From Morganella morganii (lineage in GTDB: Bacteria > Pseudomonadota > Gammaproteobacteria > Enterobacterales > Enterobacteriaceae): DNA of 64,000 bases. The stretch covers positions 1,798,001-1,862,000 of the forward strand of contig NZ_CP069157.1 in assembly GCF_019243775.1 (NCBI RefSeq), given 5' to 3'. The notes under the pieces were generated by a model. It was not told the origin of the DNA. It searched no databases and worked only from the letters and a program-made list of their open reading frames with translations. The translations under genes were made by a program, and so were the position numbers. Below, in pieces: positions 42,767-51,989 of this stretch (its first letter is position 1; each line of letters opens with the position of its first letter).

Positions 42767-43816
42767 TTATTCTTCGTCCCCGCGAACAGTGATCATCGCA
42801 GGGAATGCAGGGCGGAGAAAGGCGGCAGCAGCGGCTCGGGCCAGCGTTTCGGTATCGCATTCTTCGCTGTTGGATAACGCGACGATAGTGGTGTCTGATT
42901 TTGTCAGCCGGATAAAGTAAGTACTGGTACCCATCCAGCCTCCGGCATGTTCCAGACTCAGCTCACCGAAATGATGAAGGGTATGTAACCCCGCAGCATA
43001 AGGCTCATAATCCGTAACGGGTGTGCCGTTTTCTGTCAGCGGGGAAAGGGTTTCTGCCATCTGTTGTATCAGAGCAGTACCACCAATACGGGCAGTGCGG
43101 TAGTTTTCGCCCCATTTCATCAGGTCAGCGGCACTGGAATGTACCGCGCCGTCGCCGGTGTGTGTCCACGGGCTTTCAGAAATCCGCCACTGACCGGCAG
43201 CTTTGCCGTAGCCGGTGGCAATGGTCTGCGGTGCCGGATATTGCTCAACAATAAAAGTATGGTTCATTTCCAGCGGTGCAAAAATCCGTTCACGGGCAAA
43301 ATCAGCAAATGACTGCCCGCTGACCCGCTCAATAACCGGAGACAGCAAAAAATAGCCGGTATTACTGTAATCATGACGGGTACCGGGCGGAAAATCCGCT
43401 TCTGTCTGACTGACCAGATCCGCCAGGGTTTCCTGTGGTGTCAGCGGATCATAAAAGCCGGTTTTGCGGGCAAAAGCCAGATCCATATAATCCTTCAGGC
43501 CGCCGGTGTGGTGCAGCAGGTAGCGTAATGTCACCGGACGTGCATATTCGCCCAGCTCCGGTAAAACAGATAAAACAGAATCACTGAGCGAAACTTTACC
43601 TTCCTGCACCAGTAACAGCAGCGAAAATGCGGTGAATTGTTTGGAAACGGAGGCTAAGTTGAAAATAGTGTCCGGTGTTACCGGCGTGTGGGTTGCCACA
43701 TCCGCCATGCCCCGGCAGCTGTACCATGTTGCGCCGTTATCGGTATGTACCATGACGATAACACCGGGCTCATCCGGCGAAAAGCCTTCTGTCAGCGCAT
43801 TCAGTGCCGTTTGCAT
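42767..43816 (-). CDS. Class C beta-lactamase-fold serine hydrolase
   Basis: The 349-residue protein has the penicillin-binding SxxK motif SVSK at residues 56-59, the YxN motif in HDYSNTGYFLL and an HAGG triad-like segment (LEHAGGWMGTS). These are the beta-lactamase/transpeptidase-like esterase family hallmarks. There is no signal peptide, which argues against a periplasmic beta-lactamase. It is the first gene of the two-hydrolase unit; the substrate is unknown. Confidence 0.87.
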   Translation of the reverse strand: MQTALNALTEGFSPDEPGVIVMVHTDNGATWYSCRGMADVATHTPVTPDTIFNLASVSKQFTAFSLLLLVQEGKVSLSDSVLSVLPELGEYARPVTLRYLLHHTGGLKDYMDLAFARKTGFYDPLTPQETLADLVSQTEADFPPGTRHDYSNTGYFLLSPVIERVSGQSFADFARERIFAPLEMNHTFIVEQYPAPQTIATGYGKAAGQWRISESPWTHTGDGAVHSSAADLMKWGENYRTARIGGTALIQQMAETLSPLTENGTPVTDYEPYAAGLHTLHHFGELSLEHAGGWMGTSTYFIRLTKSDTTIVALSNSEECDTETLARAAAAAFLRPAFPAMITVRGDEE

Positions 43817-43930
43817 TATTGTTTCTCTCTTATTTTTACAGGGCAGGTTTATTTTAAGACTAATTGCGCTGAAAAATATTGTCGAGAAGATACTGAGATG
43901 CGCCGTCAGCGGCTTAAGGTAGTATTCAGA

Positions 43931-44833
43931 TTAACCGGTACGTTTAAAACACTGGCTGTGTTGCAGAACAAAGTCGATAAAACAGCGCAGCCGGGGAGAA
44001 AGTGCCTGACTGCGGTAATACACCGCATTAATCGGTAGTTTGTTTTCATAAGTGTATGATGTCAGAACCTGACGAAATTCCCCGTTTTCGCGCATTTCGT
44101 GTGTCACAAAATCGGAAATACAGGCAATTCCCGCGCCGGAACGTGCCAGATTGCAGATAATTTCCCCGCTGCTCGCAGCCAGTGACGGGGTAATTTTCAG
44201 TCCCTTTTTGTTGCCGTCATACAGCGGCCAGGTATTCAGGCTTTCCGGCGCGATAAATCCCAGCAGAGTATGCTGTGCCAAATCTTCCGGCGTTTTCGGT
44301 TCGCCATGCTGCTGAAGATAACGCGGACTGGCCAGAATCCGCTGGCGGGTGTAGCCCATCAGCGTGGCATGCAGGGAAGAATCTGCCAGCGGACCGAAGC
44401 GGAATGCGATATCGGTTTGTTTTTCCAGTAAATTGGTGATGCCTTCATAGTTAGTCAGTTCAAGGCGGATTTGCGGATAACGTTCATGGAATTGTGTCAC
44501 CAGCGGTGCTATCACATGGAGCTGAACTGGCGTTGAGGCATCAATACGCAGTGTGCCGGAGGGGATCTCTTTGTGGTTCATCAGCACATCTTCCGCTTCC
44601 TGTGCCAGTTGCACCACATCACGGGCTTTTTGTAAGAACAATGCGCCTTCTTCACTCAGTTTAAGCCGCCGCGTGGTGCGGTACAGCAGCGTACTGTTCA
44701 TCTTTTCTTCAAGACGCAGCAGGGCGCGGCTGATGGCGGATACGGTCAGCCCGTTTTGTGCGGCAGCGGCTGTGACGGAGCCGCTGTCAACGACGGCAAT
44801 AAATGCCCGCATTTCTTCCAGGGTGATTTTCAT
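43931..44833 (-). CDS. LysR family regulator
   Basis: The 300-residue protein has the HTH ITLEEMRAFIAVVDSGSVTAAAAQNGLTVSAISRALLRLEE and then an effector-binding domain. It is divergent from an MFS exporter gene with 115 bases between starts, so it is the likely regulator of that exporter. Confidence 0.9.
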   Translation of the reverse strand: MKITLEEMRAFIAVVDSGSVTAAAAQNGLTVSAISRALLRLEEKMNSTLLYRTTRRLKLSEEGALFLQKARDVVQLAQEAEDVLMNHKEIPSGTLRIDASTPVQLHVIAPLVTQFHERYPQIRLELTNYEGITNLLEKQTDIAFRFGPLADSSLHATLMGYTRQRILASPRYLQQHGEPKTPEDLAQHTLLGFIAPESLNTWPLYDGNKKGLKITPSLAASSGEIICNLARSGAGIACISDFVTHEMRENGEFRQVLTSYTYENKLPINAVYYRSQALSPRLRCFIDFVLQHSQCFKRTG

Positions 44834-44948
44834 TATTGCGTTTTATTCAATTGTTTTTTGCAGATTAGCGGCTGTTTCCGCAAAAATCAATGTGGCAGAA
44901 TCGCCGTCCTGACAACACTGTGACGTTGTTTTTTATTCTGAGGACATT

Positions 44949-46136
44949 ATGCGAACAAATACTGCTCTGTTATCCCTGTCTGTCGGCGCGTTTGCTATCG
45001 GGGCAACGGAATTTTCCCCGATGGGTATGCTGCCGGAAATTGCCGGGTCACTGGCTGTTTCCATTCCTGCCGCCGGGATGCTGGTTGTGGTGTATGCACT
45101 GGGCGTGATGCTGGGTGCTCCGGTGATGACGTTACTGCTGATCCGGCGTTCGCCCAAAGCGGCACTGATTTTCCTGATGAGCATCTTTACGGCAGGTAAT
45201 GTGCTGTCGGCACTGGCGCCGGATTACAATACACTGCTGTTTGCCCGCTTTATCACCAGTCTGAATCACGGCGCGTTTTTCGGCATCGGTGCGATGGTGG
45301 CGACACGGGTGGTAGCCAAAGGCAAAGAAGCCGGGGCGATTGCAGGTATGTTTATGGGGCTGACCATTGCCAATATCGGCGGCGTTCCGGCGATCACCAA
45401 ACTGTCTCAGATGCTGGGCTGGCGTGAATCCTTCTTTGTGGTCAGTCTTCTCGGCCTGCTGACAATGGCGGCGCTGTTGCGATCACTGCCGCGTAATATG
45501 CAGGGACAAGAACTTAATCTGCGCCGTGAATTACAGGTACTGACCCGTCCGGCGGTATTACTGGCAATGTTGTGTACTGTGCTGGGTGCCAGTGCCATGT
45601 TTACGTTTTATACCTATATTGCCCCCGCACTGACCTTTATCTCGTCTGTGCCGGAAACGCAGATCAGCATCATGCTTGTTCTGGTCGGACTGGGCTTCAC
45701 ACTGGGGAATTATCTGGGCGGTGTATGGGCAAACCGTTCGGTTTCCCGCACATTGTACGGATTATTTGCACTGCTGGCGCTGACGATGGTTCTGTTTCCG
45801 CTTATGGCCCGTGACACTGTCACTGCGGGGATTATGCTGGTTATCTGGGGAGCGGCCAGTTTTGGTATCGTTCCGCCGCTTCAGGTAAAAGTGATGCAGG
45901 TAGCCTCAGAAGCGCAGGCGCTGGCCTCATCAGTCAATATCGGTGCCTTTAATCTCGGCAATGCAGTCGGTGCCGCGCTGGGCGCATCGGTGCTGGCAAA
46001 CGGTGGTGATTATGCCGGTGTCAGTTATGCAGGGGCAGCGGTAGCCGCCGCCGGATTAGTGGTGCTGCGGATAACCTTACGCCGGACAAAATCGCAGAAG
46101 CCTGCTTCAGATGCAGAGCAATGCACGACTATATAA
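44949..46136 (+). CDS. MFS exporter, AraJ/YdhP-like
   Basis: The 395-residue protein has 12 helices. Blocks are SVGAFAIGATEFSPMGMLPEIA near 11-32, NHGAFFGIGAMVATRVV near 106-122 and ASSVNIGAFNLGNAVGAALGA near 330-350, characteristic of the AraJ/YdhP/SotB-like drug-proton antiporter group. TGAGGAC precedes the ATG. It is divergent from LysR and ends in a strong terminator. Confidence 0.9.
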   Translation: MRTNTALLSLSVGAFAIGATEFSPMGMLPEIAGSLAVSIPAAGMLVVVYALGVMLGAPVMTLLLIRRSPKAALIFLMSIFTAGNVLSALAPDYNTLLFARFITSLNHGAFFGIGAMVATRVVAKGKEAGAIAGMFMGLTIANIGGVPAITKLSQMLGWRESFFVVSLLGLLTMAALLRSLPRNMQGQELNLRRELQVLTRPAVLLAMLCTVLGASAMFTFYTYIAPALTFISSVPETQISIMLVLVGLGFTLGNYLGGVWANRSVSRTLYGLFALLALTMVLFPLMARDTVTAGIMLVIWGAASFGIVPPLQVKVMQVASEAQALASSVNIGAFNLGNAVGAALGASVLANGGDYAGVSYAGAAVAAAGLVVLRITLRRTKSQKPASDAEQCTTI

Positions 46137-46162
46137 ATGAATCAGCAGGTTAAACCAGTATG

Positions 46163-46191
46163 GCAGTCCGTGATGTAAATCCACGGACTGC
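46163..46191 (+). terminator. Terminator after the MFS exporter
   Basis: GCAGTCCGTG (46163-46172) and CACGGACTGC (46182-46191) form a perfect 10-bp stem followed by TTGTCTTTT. Confidence 0.88.
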
Positions 46192-46257
46192 TTGTCTTTT
46201 ATGCGGGTTATTGATTAGAGTGGTGAATTCTGTTTACTGCTAACCGGTGATTTTGCT

Positions 46258-47232
46258 ATGACAACCTCTTCTGACACAACATTCCGTACGTTGTATCCGG
46301 CCATTGAGCCTTATGAGACCGGGTTTCTCGATGTTGGTCATGGTCACCGGATCTATTACGAACGCACCGGCACACCCGGTGCGAAACCGGCTGTTTTCCT
46401 GCACGGCGGACCCGGCGGCGGAATCAGCCCGGAATACCGGCGCTATTTTGATCCAGCCCGTTATGATGTGCTGCTGTTTGACCAGCGCGGTTGCGGGCGT
46501 TCAACACCGCATGCGGAAATTTCCCATAACACCACATGGGATCTGGTGGAGGACATTGAGCGGCTGAGAAAGCATATCGGTGTCAGTAAATGGCTGGTAT
46601 TCGGCGGCTCCTGGGGTTCGAGCCTCGCACTGGTATACAGTGAAACGCATCCGCAGCAGGTCAGTGAAATCATTTTGCGCGGTGTGTATACCGTGACAGA
46701 GGCGGAACTGAACTGGTATTACCAATTTGGCGTTTCACAGATGTTCCCGGAAGAGTGGGAAGCCTTTTTGGCACCGGTTCCGGTGCAGGAACGGCACAAT
46801 ATGATTGCTGCCTATCATAAACTGCTGACCGGTGATGATGTTCAGGTTCAGCTGGCGGCGGCCAAAGCCTGGACTCTGTGGGAAGGGAAAACCACCACAC
46901 TGCTACCGGATGCAGAGCACGTTGGCGAATTTACTGATGACCATTTCGCCATCGCCTTTGCCCGGCTGGAAAATCACTATTTTTATCACCGGTGCTGGCT
47001 GGAGGAAGGTCAGTTGCTGCGTGATATTCACCGGCTGCAGGGTATTCCGGGAATTATTGTTCACGGCCGTTATGATATGCCGTGTCCGGCAACCTTTGCG
47101 TGGCATCTGCATAAAGCCTGGCCGGGATCGGTGCTGCACCTGATTGAAGGTGCAGGGCACGCGATGTCTGAACCGGGGATCCGGGATCAGCTGCTGCGGG
47201 CCACAGACTATTTTGCCGGTCAGGAGCCATGA
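46258..47232 (+). CDS. pip: Proline iminopeptidase
   Basis: The 324-residue enzyme releases N-terminal proline from peptides. Family blocks are VFLHGGPGGGISPEYRRYFDP near 44-64 (HGGPGG oxyanion loop), DQRGCGRSTPHA near 73, the nucleophile elbow GGSWGSSLALVYSE near 116-129 (Ser118), IIVHGRYDMPCP near 270 carrying the catalytic Asp, and GAGHAMSEPG with His300. Length and motifs agree with the S33 family. Its stop overlaps the following lysE-type gene by four bases. Confidence 0.95.
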   Translation: MTTSSDTTFRTLYPAIEPYETGFLDVGHGHRIYYERTGTPGAKPAVFLHGGPGGGISPEYRRYFDPARYDVLLFDQRGCGRSTPHAEISHNTTWDLVEDIERLRKHIGVSKWLVFGGSWGSSLALVYSETHPQQVSEIILRGVYTVTEAELNWYYQFGVSQMFPEEWEAFLAPVPVQERHNMIAAYHKLLTGDDVQVQLAAAKAWTLWEGKTTTLLPDAEHVGEFTDDHFAIAFARLENHYFYHRCWLEEGQLLRDIHRLQGIPGIIVHGRYDMPCPATFAWHLHKAWPGSVLHLIEGAGHAMSEPGIRDQLLRATDYFAGQEP

Positions 47233-47864
47233 CCGGTAATCTGCAGGGTATTTTGGGGCTGGTGATCACCAGCTCCGTGCTGATTGCCATTCCGGGGCCG
47301 AGTATTTTGTTTCTGGTCGGCCAGGCGTTATCTGCCGGGAAGAAAAATGCCCTGAAAGGCGTGGCGGGAAATGCCATCGGTATGTACAGCATTGCGGTAT
47401 TGCTTTCTTTCGGAATTGGTGCGGTGCTGATGTCTTCTCCGCAGATCCTGATGATTATCCGTCTGATCGGGGTACTGGTTTTGCTGCTGATTGGCTGGCA
47501 GTATGTCCGGGCATCCCGGATCAGTATGGCGATGGATATGCCGGCGAATAAAGGCCGTCAGTCGTTGTTTGCCGGTATTATTGTCGGTGCCGCGAACCCG
47601 AAATCCGTGATTATGTTTGGTACGATTGTTCCCGGATTTACCGGTGAAATTCCGCCGGAGATGTCCGCTACCACTGTGTTGCTGCTGATGTCGCTGATCC
47701 CGATAGCCCTGGGCATTGTTATCGATATTATCTGGGTTTATGCCGCACATGCTGTTAAATCCGCATCATTTTTCCGGGGAAACAGTCTGCGCTGGTTTAA
47801 TCTGTGCGGCGGTATCCTGATGATCCTTATGGCATTACTGCTGGCGGTGGCATCGGTGATTTAA
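47229..47864 (+). CDS. LysE/RhtB-family amino acid exporter
   Basis: The 211-residue protein has about six helices with the family opener LVITSSVLIAIPGPSILFLVGQALSAGKKNALKGVAGNAIG and a middle GWQYVRASR. Overlap with pip (ATGA) shows translational coupling; a peptidase releasing amino acids together with an amino acid exporter is a sensible pair, but the exported amino acid is unknown. Its end overlaps the convergent HTH-regulator gene by four bases. Confidence 0.9.
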   Translation: MTGNLQGILGLVITSSVLIAIPGPSILFLVGQALSAGKKNALKGVAGNAIGMYSIAVLLSFGIGAVLMSSPQILMIIRLIGVLVLLLIGWQYVRASRISMAMDMPANKGRQSLFAGIIVGAANPKSVIMFGTIVPGFTGEIPPEMSATTVLLLMSLIPIALGIVIDIIWVYAAHAVKSASFFRGNSLRWFNLCGGILMILMALLLAVASVI

Positions 47865-48658
47865 TCTTCACTGGTAACCGGCGTATACACCAGTAACCGG
47901 TTGGATTTATCGATATCAAATGTCAGGGACGCATACTCGTAGGTTTCCCGTCTGCCGTTAAATTCAATTTCACGGATACCGTTACAGGGCTGATATATTT
48001 CGTGTTTATTCCACAAGATGTCAAAAGCCGCAGATTCCTGACATAACGCCGTTATCATCCGCTGAATATTGGGGTCATGCTTTGTTCTGGCATAATCCCG
48101 GCGGAAACTGGCCAGCAGACGCTGAGCATCGGTTTCCCAATCAATAAAGCGGGTCTGATAGCGGGGATCGGTAAACAGCAAATAGAGAAAGTTACACATC
48201 CCGGGCTGTGCTTCAGAAAAGTGCAGGTAACGATCTGCTTTTTCATTATACGCCAGCACATCCCAGTGCAGATTCAGCACATAGCAGAGATAATTATCCG
48301 GAAAATCATCCAGCATCCGGGTGATAACCGGCGGCACATGATGCTCTGTATCACCGGAAGCTTCCGGAGCCCGCTGGTGAGCCAGCAGATACAGGTGCTG
48401 GCGTTCTGCTTCATTCAGACGCAGTGTCCGTGCCAGGTTGTCCAGAAAGCGGGTGGATACTCCGATTTCACGCCCTTGTTCCAGCCAGGTGTACCAGGTC
48501 AGGCCCACCCCGGCAAGTGCGGCGACTTCTTCGCGGCGCAGACCGGGAGTACGGCGGCGCGAAGTATGCGGCAGCCCCACACATTCCGGGGTCAGACTTT
48601 CGCGTTTTGTGCGTAAAAAATCAGCCAGTTCCGGCCGCGTGCGCGGGTTTTCACTCAT
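47861..48658 (-). CDS. MmyB-like XRE-type HTH regulator
   Basis: The ATG at 48658 gives MSENPRTRPELADFLRTKRE and a 265-residue protein; longer extensions are unsupported. The XRE HTH (SRRRTPGLRREEVAALAGVGLTWYTWLEQGR, about 29-60) followed by an MmyB-like ligand domain (LLFTDPRYQTRFIDWETDAQRLLASFR) is the standard layout. It is divergent from a DHA2-type exporter with 134 bases between starts, so it probably represses that gene. Confidence 0.9.
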   Translation of the reverse strand: MSENPRTRPELADFLRTKRESLTPECVGLPHTSRRRTPGLRREEVAALAGVGLTWYTWLEQGREIGVSTRFLDNLARTLRLNEAERQHLYLLAHQRAPEASGDTEHHVPPVITRMLDDFPDNYLCYVLNLHWDVLAYNEKADRYLHFSEAQPGMCNFLYLLFTDPRYQTRFIDWETDAQRLLASFRRDYARTKHDPNIQRMITALCQESAAFDILWNKHEIYQPCNGIREIEFNGRRETYEYASLTFDIDKSNRLLVYTPVTSED

Positions 48659-48792
48659 TATCAGATGCCTTATGCTATGTTGCCCTGAGTTCCTGTCACT
48701 ATTAGTAATAGTATAAACGGTTAAATTGTAACAGAATAACGACCTGATTATAGTCTCATTCCTGCTTTTAAAAATGGCAAAATGAGAAAAAC

Positions 48793-50214
48793 ATGAATCA
48801 GCAGCAACGTATTGCACTGTTTGTATTAGTCCTCGCCGGGTTTGTCACTATTTTTGATCTGTTTGTCGTCAATGTGGCGATAGTCAGTATCGAACGCGGC
48901 TTACAGGCTAGTTTCACTGAACTGACACTGATTATTGCCGGGTATGAACTGGCTTTCGGCCTGCTGCTGATCACCGGTGGGCGGTTGGGCGATATTTACG
49001 GACGCCGCCGGTTATATCAGGCCGGAATGGCCTTTTTTACACTCGCGTCACTGTTGTGTGCTGTCGCACCGACAGCCTTATTACTGGTGATTGCCCGTTT
49101 TATCCAGGGACTGGCTGCCGCATTACTGTTCCCGCAGGTGTATGCAGGTATTCGCCTGAATTTTGATGAAACACAGGCAAGAAAAGCATTCGGCTGGCTG
49201 GGGATGACGCTGGGGCTGGCCGCGATTGCCGGTCAGGCACTGGGAGGCTGGCTTATTACCCTGAATCTGTTTGATATGAGCTGGCGGCTGATTTTTCTGG
49301 TTAATCTCCCTGTTGGTATTCTGGCTCTGGTATTGTCCCGCCATTTACAGGAGGGGCGCGTTGCGGACGGACTCACCACTGACTGGCCGGGCGTACTGTT
49401 ATCCGCTGCCGGAATTACCGCATTTCTGTTACCGCTTCTGATGTTACCGGTTTGGGGCCTGACACTTTTCAGTGCCGGATTGCTGTTTACGGGTATGGTT
49501 CTGTTGTTCTGTTTTGTCCGTTATCAGCAGCATTTATCACGCACCGGACAAACGCCGCTGTTTGATATTGCGGTATTGAGTAACCGGCCATTTGTTACCG
49601 GCACCGGCGCTGTGCTGTGTGTCTATGCCACCTCATCCGCATTTCCGCTGATACTTTCCCTGTTACTGCAAAACGGTATGGGGGCTACACCGCTGGAAGC
49701 CGGGCTGATTTTTGTACCGTCCAGTATCGGCTTTGTTATTGCCTCCTTTATTACCCCGCGAATGATTATCGGACGGGGCGAACCGGTGATTTATTACGGT
49801 GCATTAGGGTATGCCGCCAGTTATCTGGTATTAATTGCCGGGCTGAATTTCCTGCCGCAAAGCACCGCAAATACGATACTCAGCCTGTTTCTGTTTTTGG
49901 TCGGGTTCACACAGGGCATGATTATGACCCCGATGCTGAACATTGTGCTGTCCCGGGTTACACCGGCACAGGCTGGGATGGCATCCGGACTGACGGCCAC
50001 ATTACAGCAGATTGGTGCGGCAACCGGTGCAACCGCAGTATCGGTTATTTTACAGTTTTCACTCCGGCACAGCGGAGATACGGTACTGTTATCCACCCCG
50101 GCCGCAGTTTACAGTGTCAGCCTCGGGTTCAATGTGCTGATGGCACTGTGTGCCGCATATCTGATTTACCGCATAACACGCGCCCGGCAGCCGGAAATAG
50201 TTTCCTGTCTGTAG
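48793..50214 (+). CDS. DHA2-family (QacA/EmrB-like) MFS exporter
   Basis: The 473-residue protein has about 14 helices, the DHA2 number. Motifs are FVTIFDLFVVNVAIVSIERGL near 17-37, GGRLGDIYGRRRLYQAGM near 58-75 and ARFIQGLAAALLFPQVYAG near 98-116. Such proteins export quaternary ammonium compounds, dyes or antibiotics. It is divergent from the MmyB-like regulator. Confidence 0.92.
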   Translation: MNQQQRIALFVLVLAGFVTIFDLFVVNVAIVSIERGLQASFTELTLIIAGYELAFGLLLITGGRLGDIYGRRRLYQAGMAFFTLASLLCAVAPTALLLVIARFIQGLAAALLFPQVYAGIRLNFDETQARKAFGWLGMTLGLAAIAGQALGGWLITLNLFDMSWRLIFLVNLPVGILALVLSRHLQEGRVADGLTTDWPGVLLSAAGITAFLLPLLMLPVWGLTLFSAGLLFTGMVLLFCFVRYQQHLSRTGQTPLFDIAVLSNRPFVTGTGAVLCVYATSSAFPLILSLLLQNGMGATPLEAGLIFVPSSIGFVIASFITPRMIIGRGEPVIYYGALGYAASYLVLIAGLNFLPQSTANTILSLFLFLVGFTQGMIMTPMLNIVLSRVTPAQAGMASGLTATLQQIGAATGATAVSVILQFSLRHSGDTVLLSTPAAVYSVSLGFNVLMALCAAYLIYRITRARQPEIVSCL

Positions 50215-50321
50215 TGCATCATTACGGATGTATTAAAAAAAGAAAATACCCCGAATTGTGTATTTTCAGCCAATGTGATACCACGTAATGTACGAATAAC
50301 AGCGATACAGGGAGTTGTCTG

Positions 50322-50720
50322 ATGATTACAATTTCACACCTTGACCATCTGGTTCTGACGGTGGCCGATGTTGAAAAAACCTGTGATTTTTACCGTCGCG
50401 TACTGGGGTTTTCGGTCATTACGTTTCGCGGGGATCGCAGGGCTTTAGTGTTTGGCCGCCAGAAAATTAACTTGCATCAGGCAGGAAATGAATTTCTGCC
50501 GAATGCGGATAAACCGGTACCCGGTTCAGCAGATCTCTGTTTTCTCACCGGGACCCCGGTTGAACAGACGCTGGCGCATCTGGCAAAAGAAAAAATTGTT
50601 GTGGAAGAAGGGCCGGTGGAACGCACGGGGGCAACCGGCCCGATAATATCAGTCTATTTCCGTGACCCGGATTTAAACCTGATCGAGATTGGCCTGCCGG
50701 TGACGTCCCGGCCGGTATAA
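50322..50720 (+). CDS. VOC superfamily metal-dependent protein (glyoxalase-like)
   Basis: The 132-residue protein has two beta-alpha-beta-beta-beta repeats: ISHLDHLVLTVADVEKTCDFYRRVLGF near 4-30 with His8, INLHQAGNEF near 50, and SVYFRDPDLNLIEIG near 110 with Glu as the last metal ligand. GGGAG precedes the ATG. It is a stand-alone enzyme of unknown substrate. Its 3' end overlaps the convergent MFS gene by 48 bases. Confidence 0.9.
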   Translation: MITISHLDHLVLTVADVEKTCDFYRRVLGFSVITFRGDRRALVFGRQKINLHQAGNEFLPNADKPVPGSADLCFLTGTPVEQTLAHLAKEKIVVEEGPVERTGATGPIISVYFRDPDLNLIEIGLPVTSRPV

Positions 50721-51893
50721 GCGGATAACAAAACCGCAAATCAATATCAGCACTATTGCAGCACAGATGAGTGCTGCAATGACATTTTCCTGTAAGGAGA
50801 ACGCAGACACCATCATGCCACCGGCAGCAGACCCGGCAGCAATACCGGTGTTGAAAAAGGCGATATAAAGTGACCCGGTTATTTCAATCGCTTGTGCGCT
50901 GTAGCGGATCATCCAGTTCATCAGCGTCACAGATACGCCGCCGTATGCCATTCCCCAGAGCGTGAGAATAATGATGTGTGATGCAGGAACGGCAGGCAGC
51001 AGGAGTAACCCTGCCAGGCTCAGGGCAATACCGCCGGTAATGCAGAATACGGCACGGAACAGATGACGACCGGACAATAACCCCAGCACGAAATTACCGG
51101 CAATACCTGCAATGCCGTACAGCGCCAGTAACCCGCTGAGTTCATGTGCCTGCAACTGAGGATCCCGTTGCAGAATCGGGCGGACAAAGGTAAATGCCAT
51201 AAAGTGGGCAGTCACCAGCAGTAATGTGATCAGCAAGCCTGTCCGGATAACCGGGCGGCGGAGCTGGGTCAGAAAATCGCGGACAGCTGGTGCCTGAACC
51301 GGCGGCAGAGAGGGAAGATTCAGCATCAGCAGCAACACGGCCAGGGAAAACAGGCTCATGATACCAAACACACCACGCCAGCCGACCCATTCACCGAGGA
51401 TCACCCCGGCGGGAATTCCCAGTACGGATGCAGCGGCAACACCGGCAAATATCAGAGAGGTGGCAAGCGCCACATGCTGGGAATCGACCAGCCTGACAGC
51501 TATTCCGCCGGCGATTGCCCAGATCCCGCCGATGCTCAGCCCGACAATAATCCTGGCCGCGACCAGAACAGAGAAGTGGGTGGCTGTTGCCGCACAGATA
51601 TTGGCCACCATTAATAACAGCATCAGTATCATCAGCAGATAACGACGGTTCAGGCGGCCGGTGAACAGAATAATCAGGGGGGAACAAAGCGCAGCGACCA
51701 GGGCCGGTATGGTTAGCATCAGGCTGACATACGCCTGCGGCACCCGGAACTCTGCCGCAACCGGTGTCAGTAACCCGACCGGCAGCATCTCTGTGGTGAC
51801 CACGGCAAACGTTGCGAGGGTCAGCGCAACAACAGAAAACCATCCCCGGCGGGCAGGCGGCAATGAAGGTGATAAACAATGACTGTCTGACAT
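50673..51893 (-). CDS. MFS exporter, DHA1 family
   Basis: The 406-residue protein has 12 helices with TTEMLPVGLLTPVAAEFRVPQAYV near 33-56 and AARIIVGLSIGGIWAIAGGIAVRLV near 115-139, typical of the SotB/YdeA-like sugar or drug efflux group. The C-terminal tail IRLYRPGRHRQANLDQV is encoded in the overlap with the VOC gene, longer than usual. It is divergent from a LysR gene, the likely regulator. Confidence 0.88.
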   Translation of the reverse strand: MSDSHCLSPSLPPARRGWFSVVALTLATFAVVTTEMLPVGLLTPVAAEFRVPQAYVSLMLTIPALVAALCSPLIILFTGRLNRRYLLMILMLLLMVANICAATATHFSVLVAARIIVGLSIGGIWAIAGGIAVRLVDSQHVALATSLIFAGVAAASVLGIPAGVILGEWVGWRGVFGIMSLFSLAVLLLMLNLPSLPPVQAPAVRDFLTQLRRPVIRTGLLITLLLVTAHFMAFTFVRPILQRDPQLQAHELSGLLALYGIAGIAGNFVLGLLSGRHLFRAVFCITGGIALSLAGLLLLPAVPASHIIILTLWGMAYGGVSVTLMNWMIRYSAQAIEITGSLYIAFFNTGIAAGSAAGGMMVSAFSLQENVIAALICAAIVLILICGFVIRLYRPGRHRQANLDQV

Positions 51894-51989
51894 ACATTCC
51901 TCATGGTAATAACTTTACTTGAGAAGAGAGTCTATCTGCGCCAGTATGACAGATAAATATCATCTTTGGCCAAACACCGGGGACAAATC

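Noticed and set aside
50320-50720. Antibiotic resistance function (fosfomycin/bleomycin-type) for the VOC protein
   Set aside because: The VOC fold is seen but no resistance-specific residues can be identified, so only the superfamily is given.
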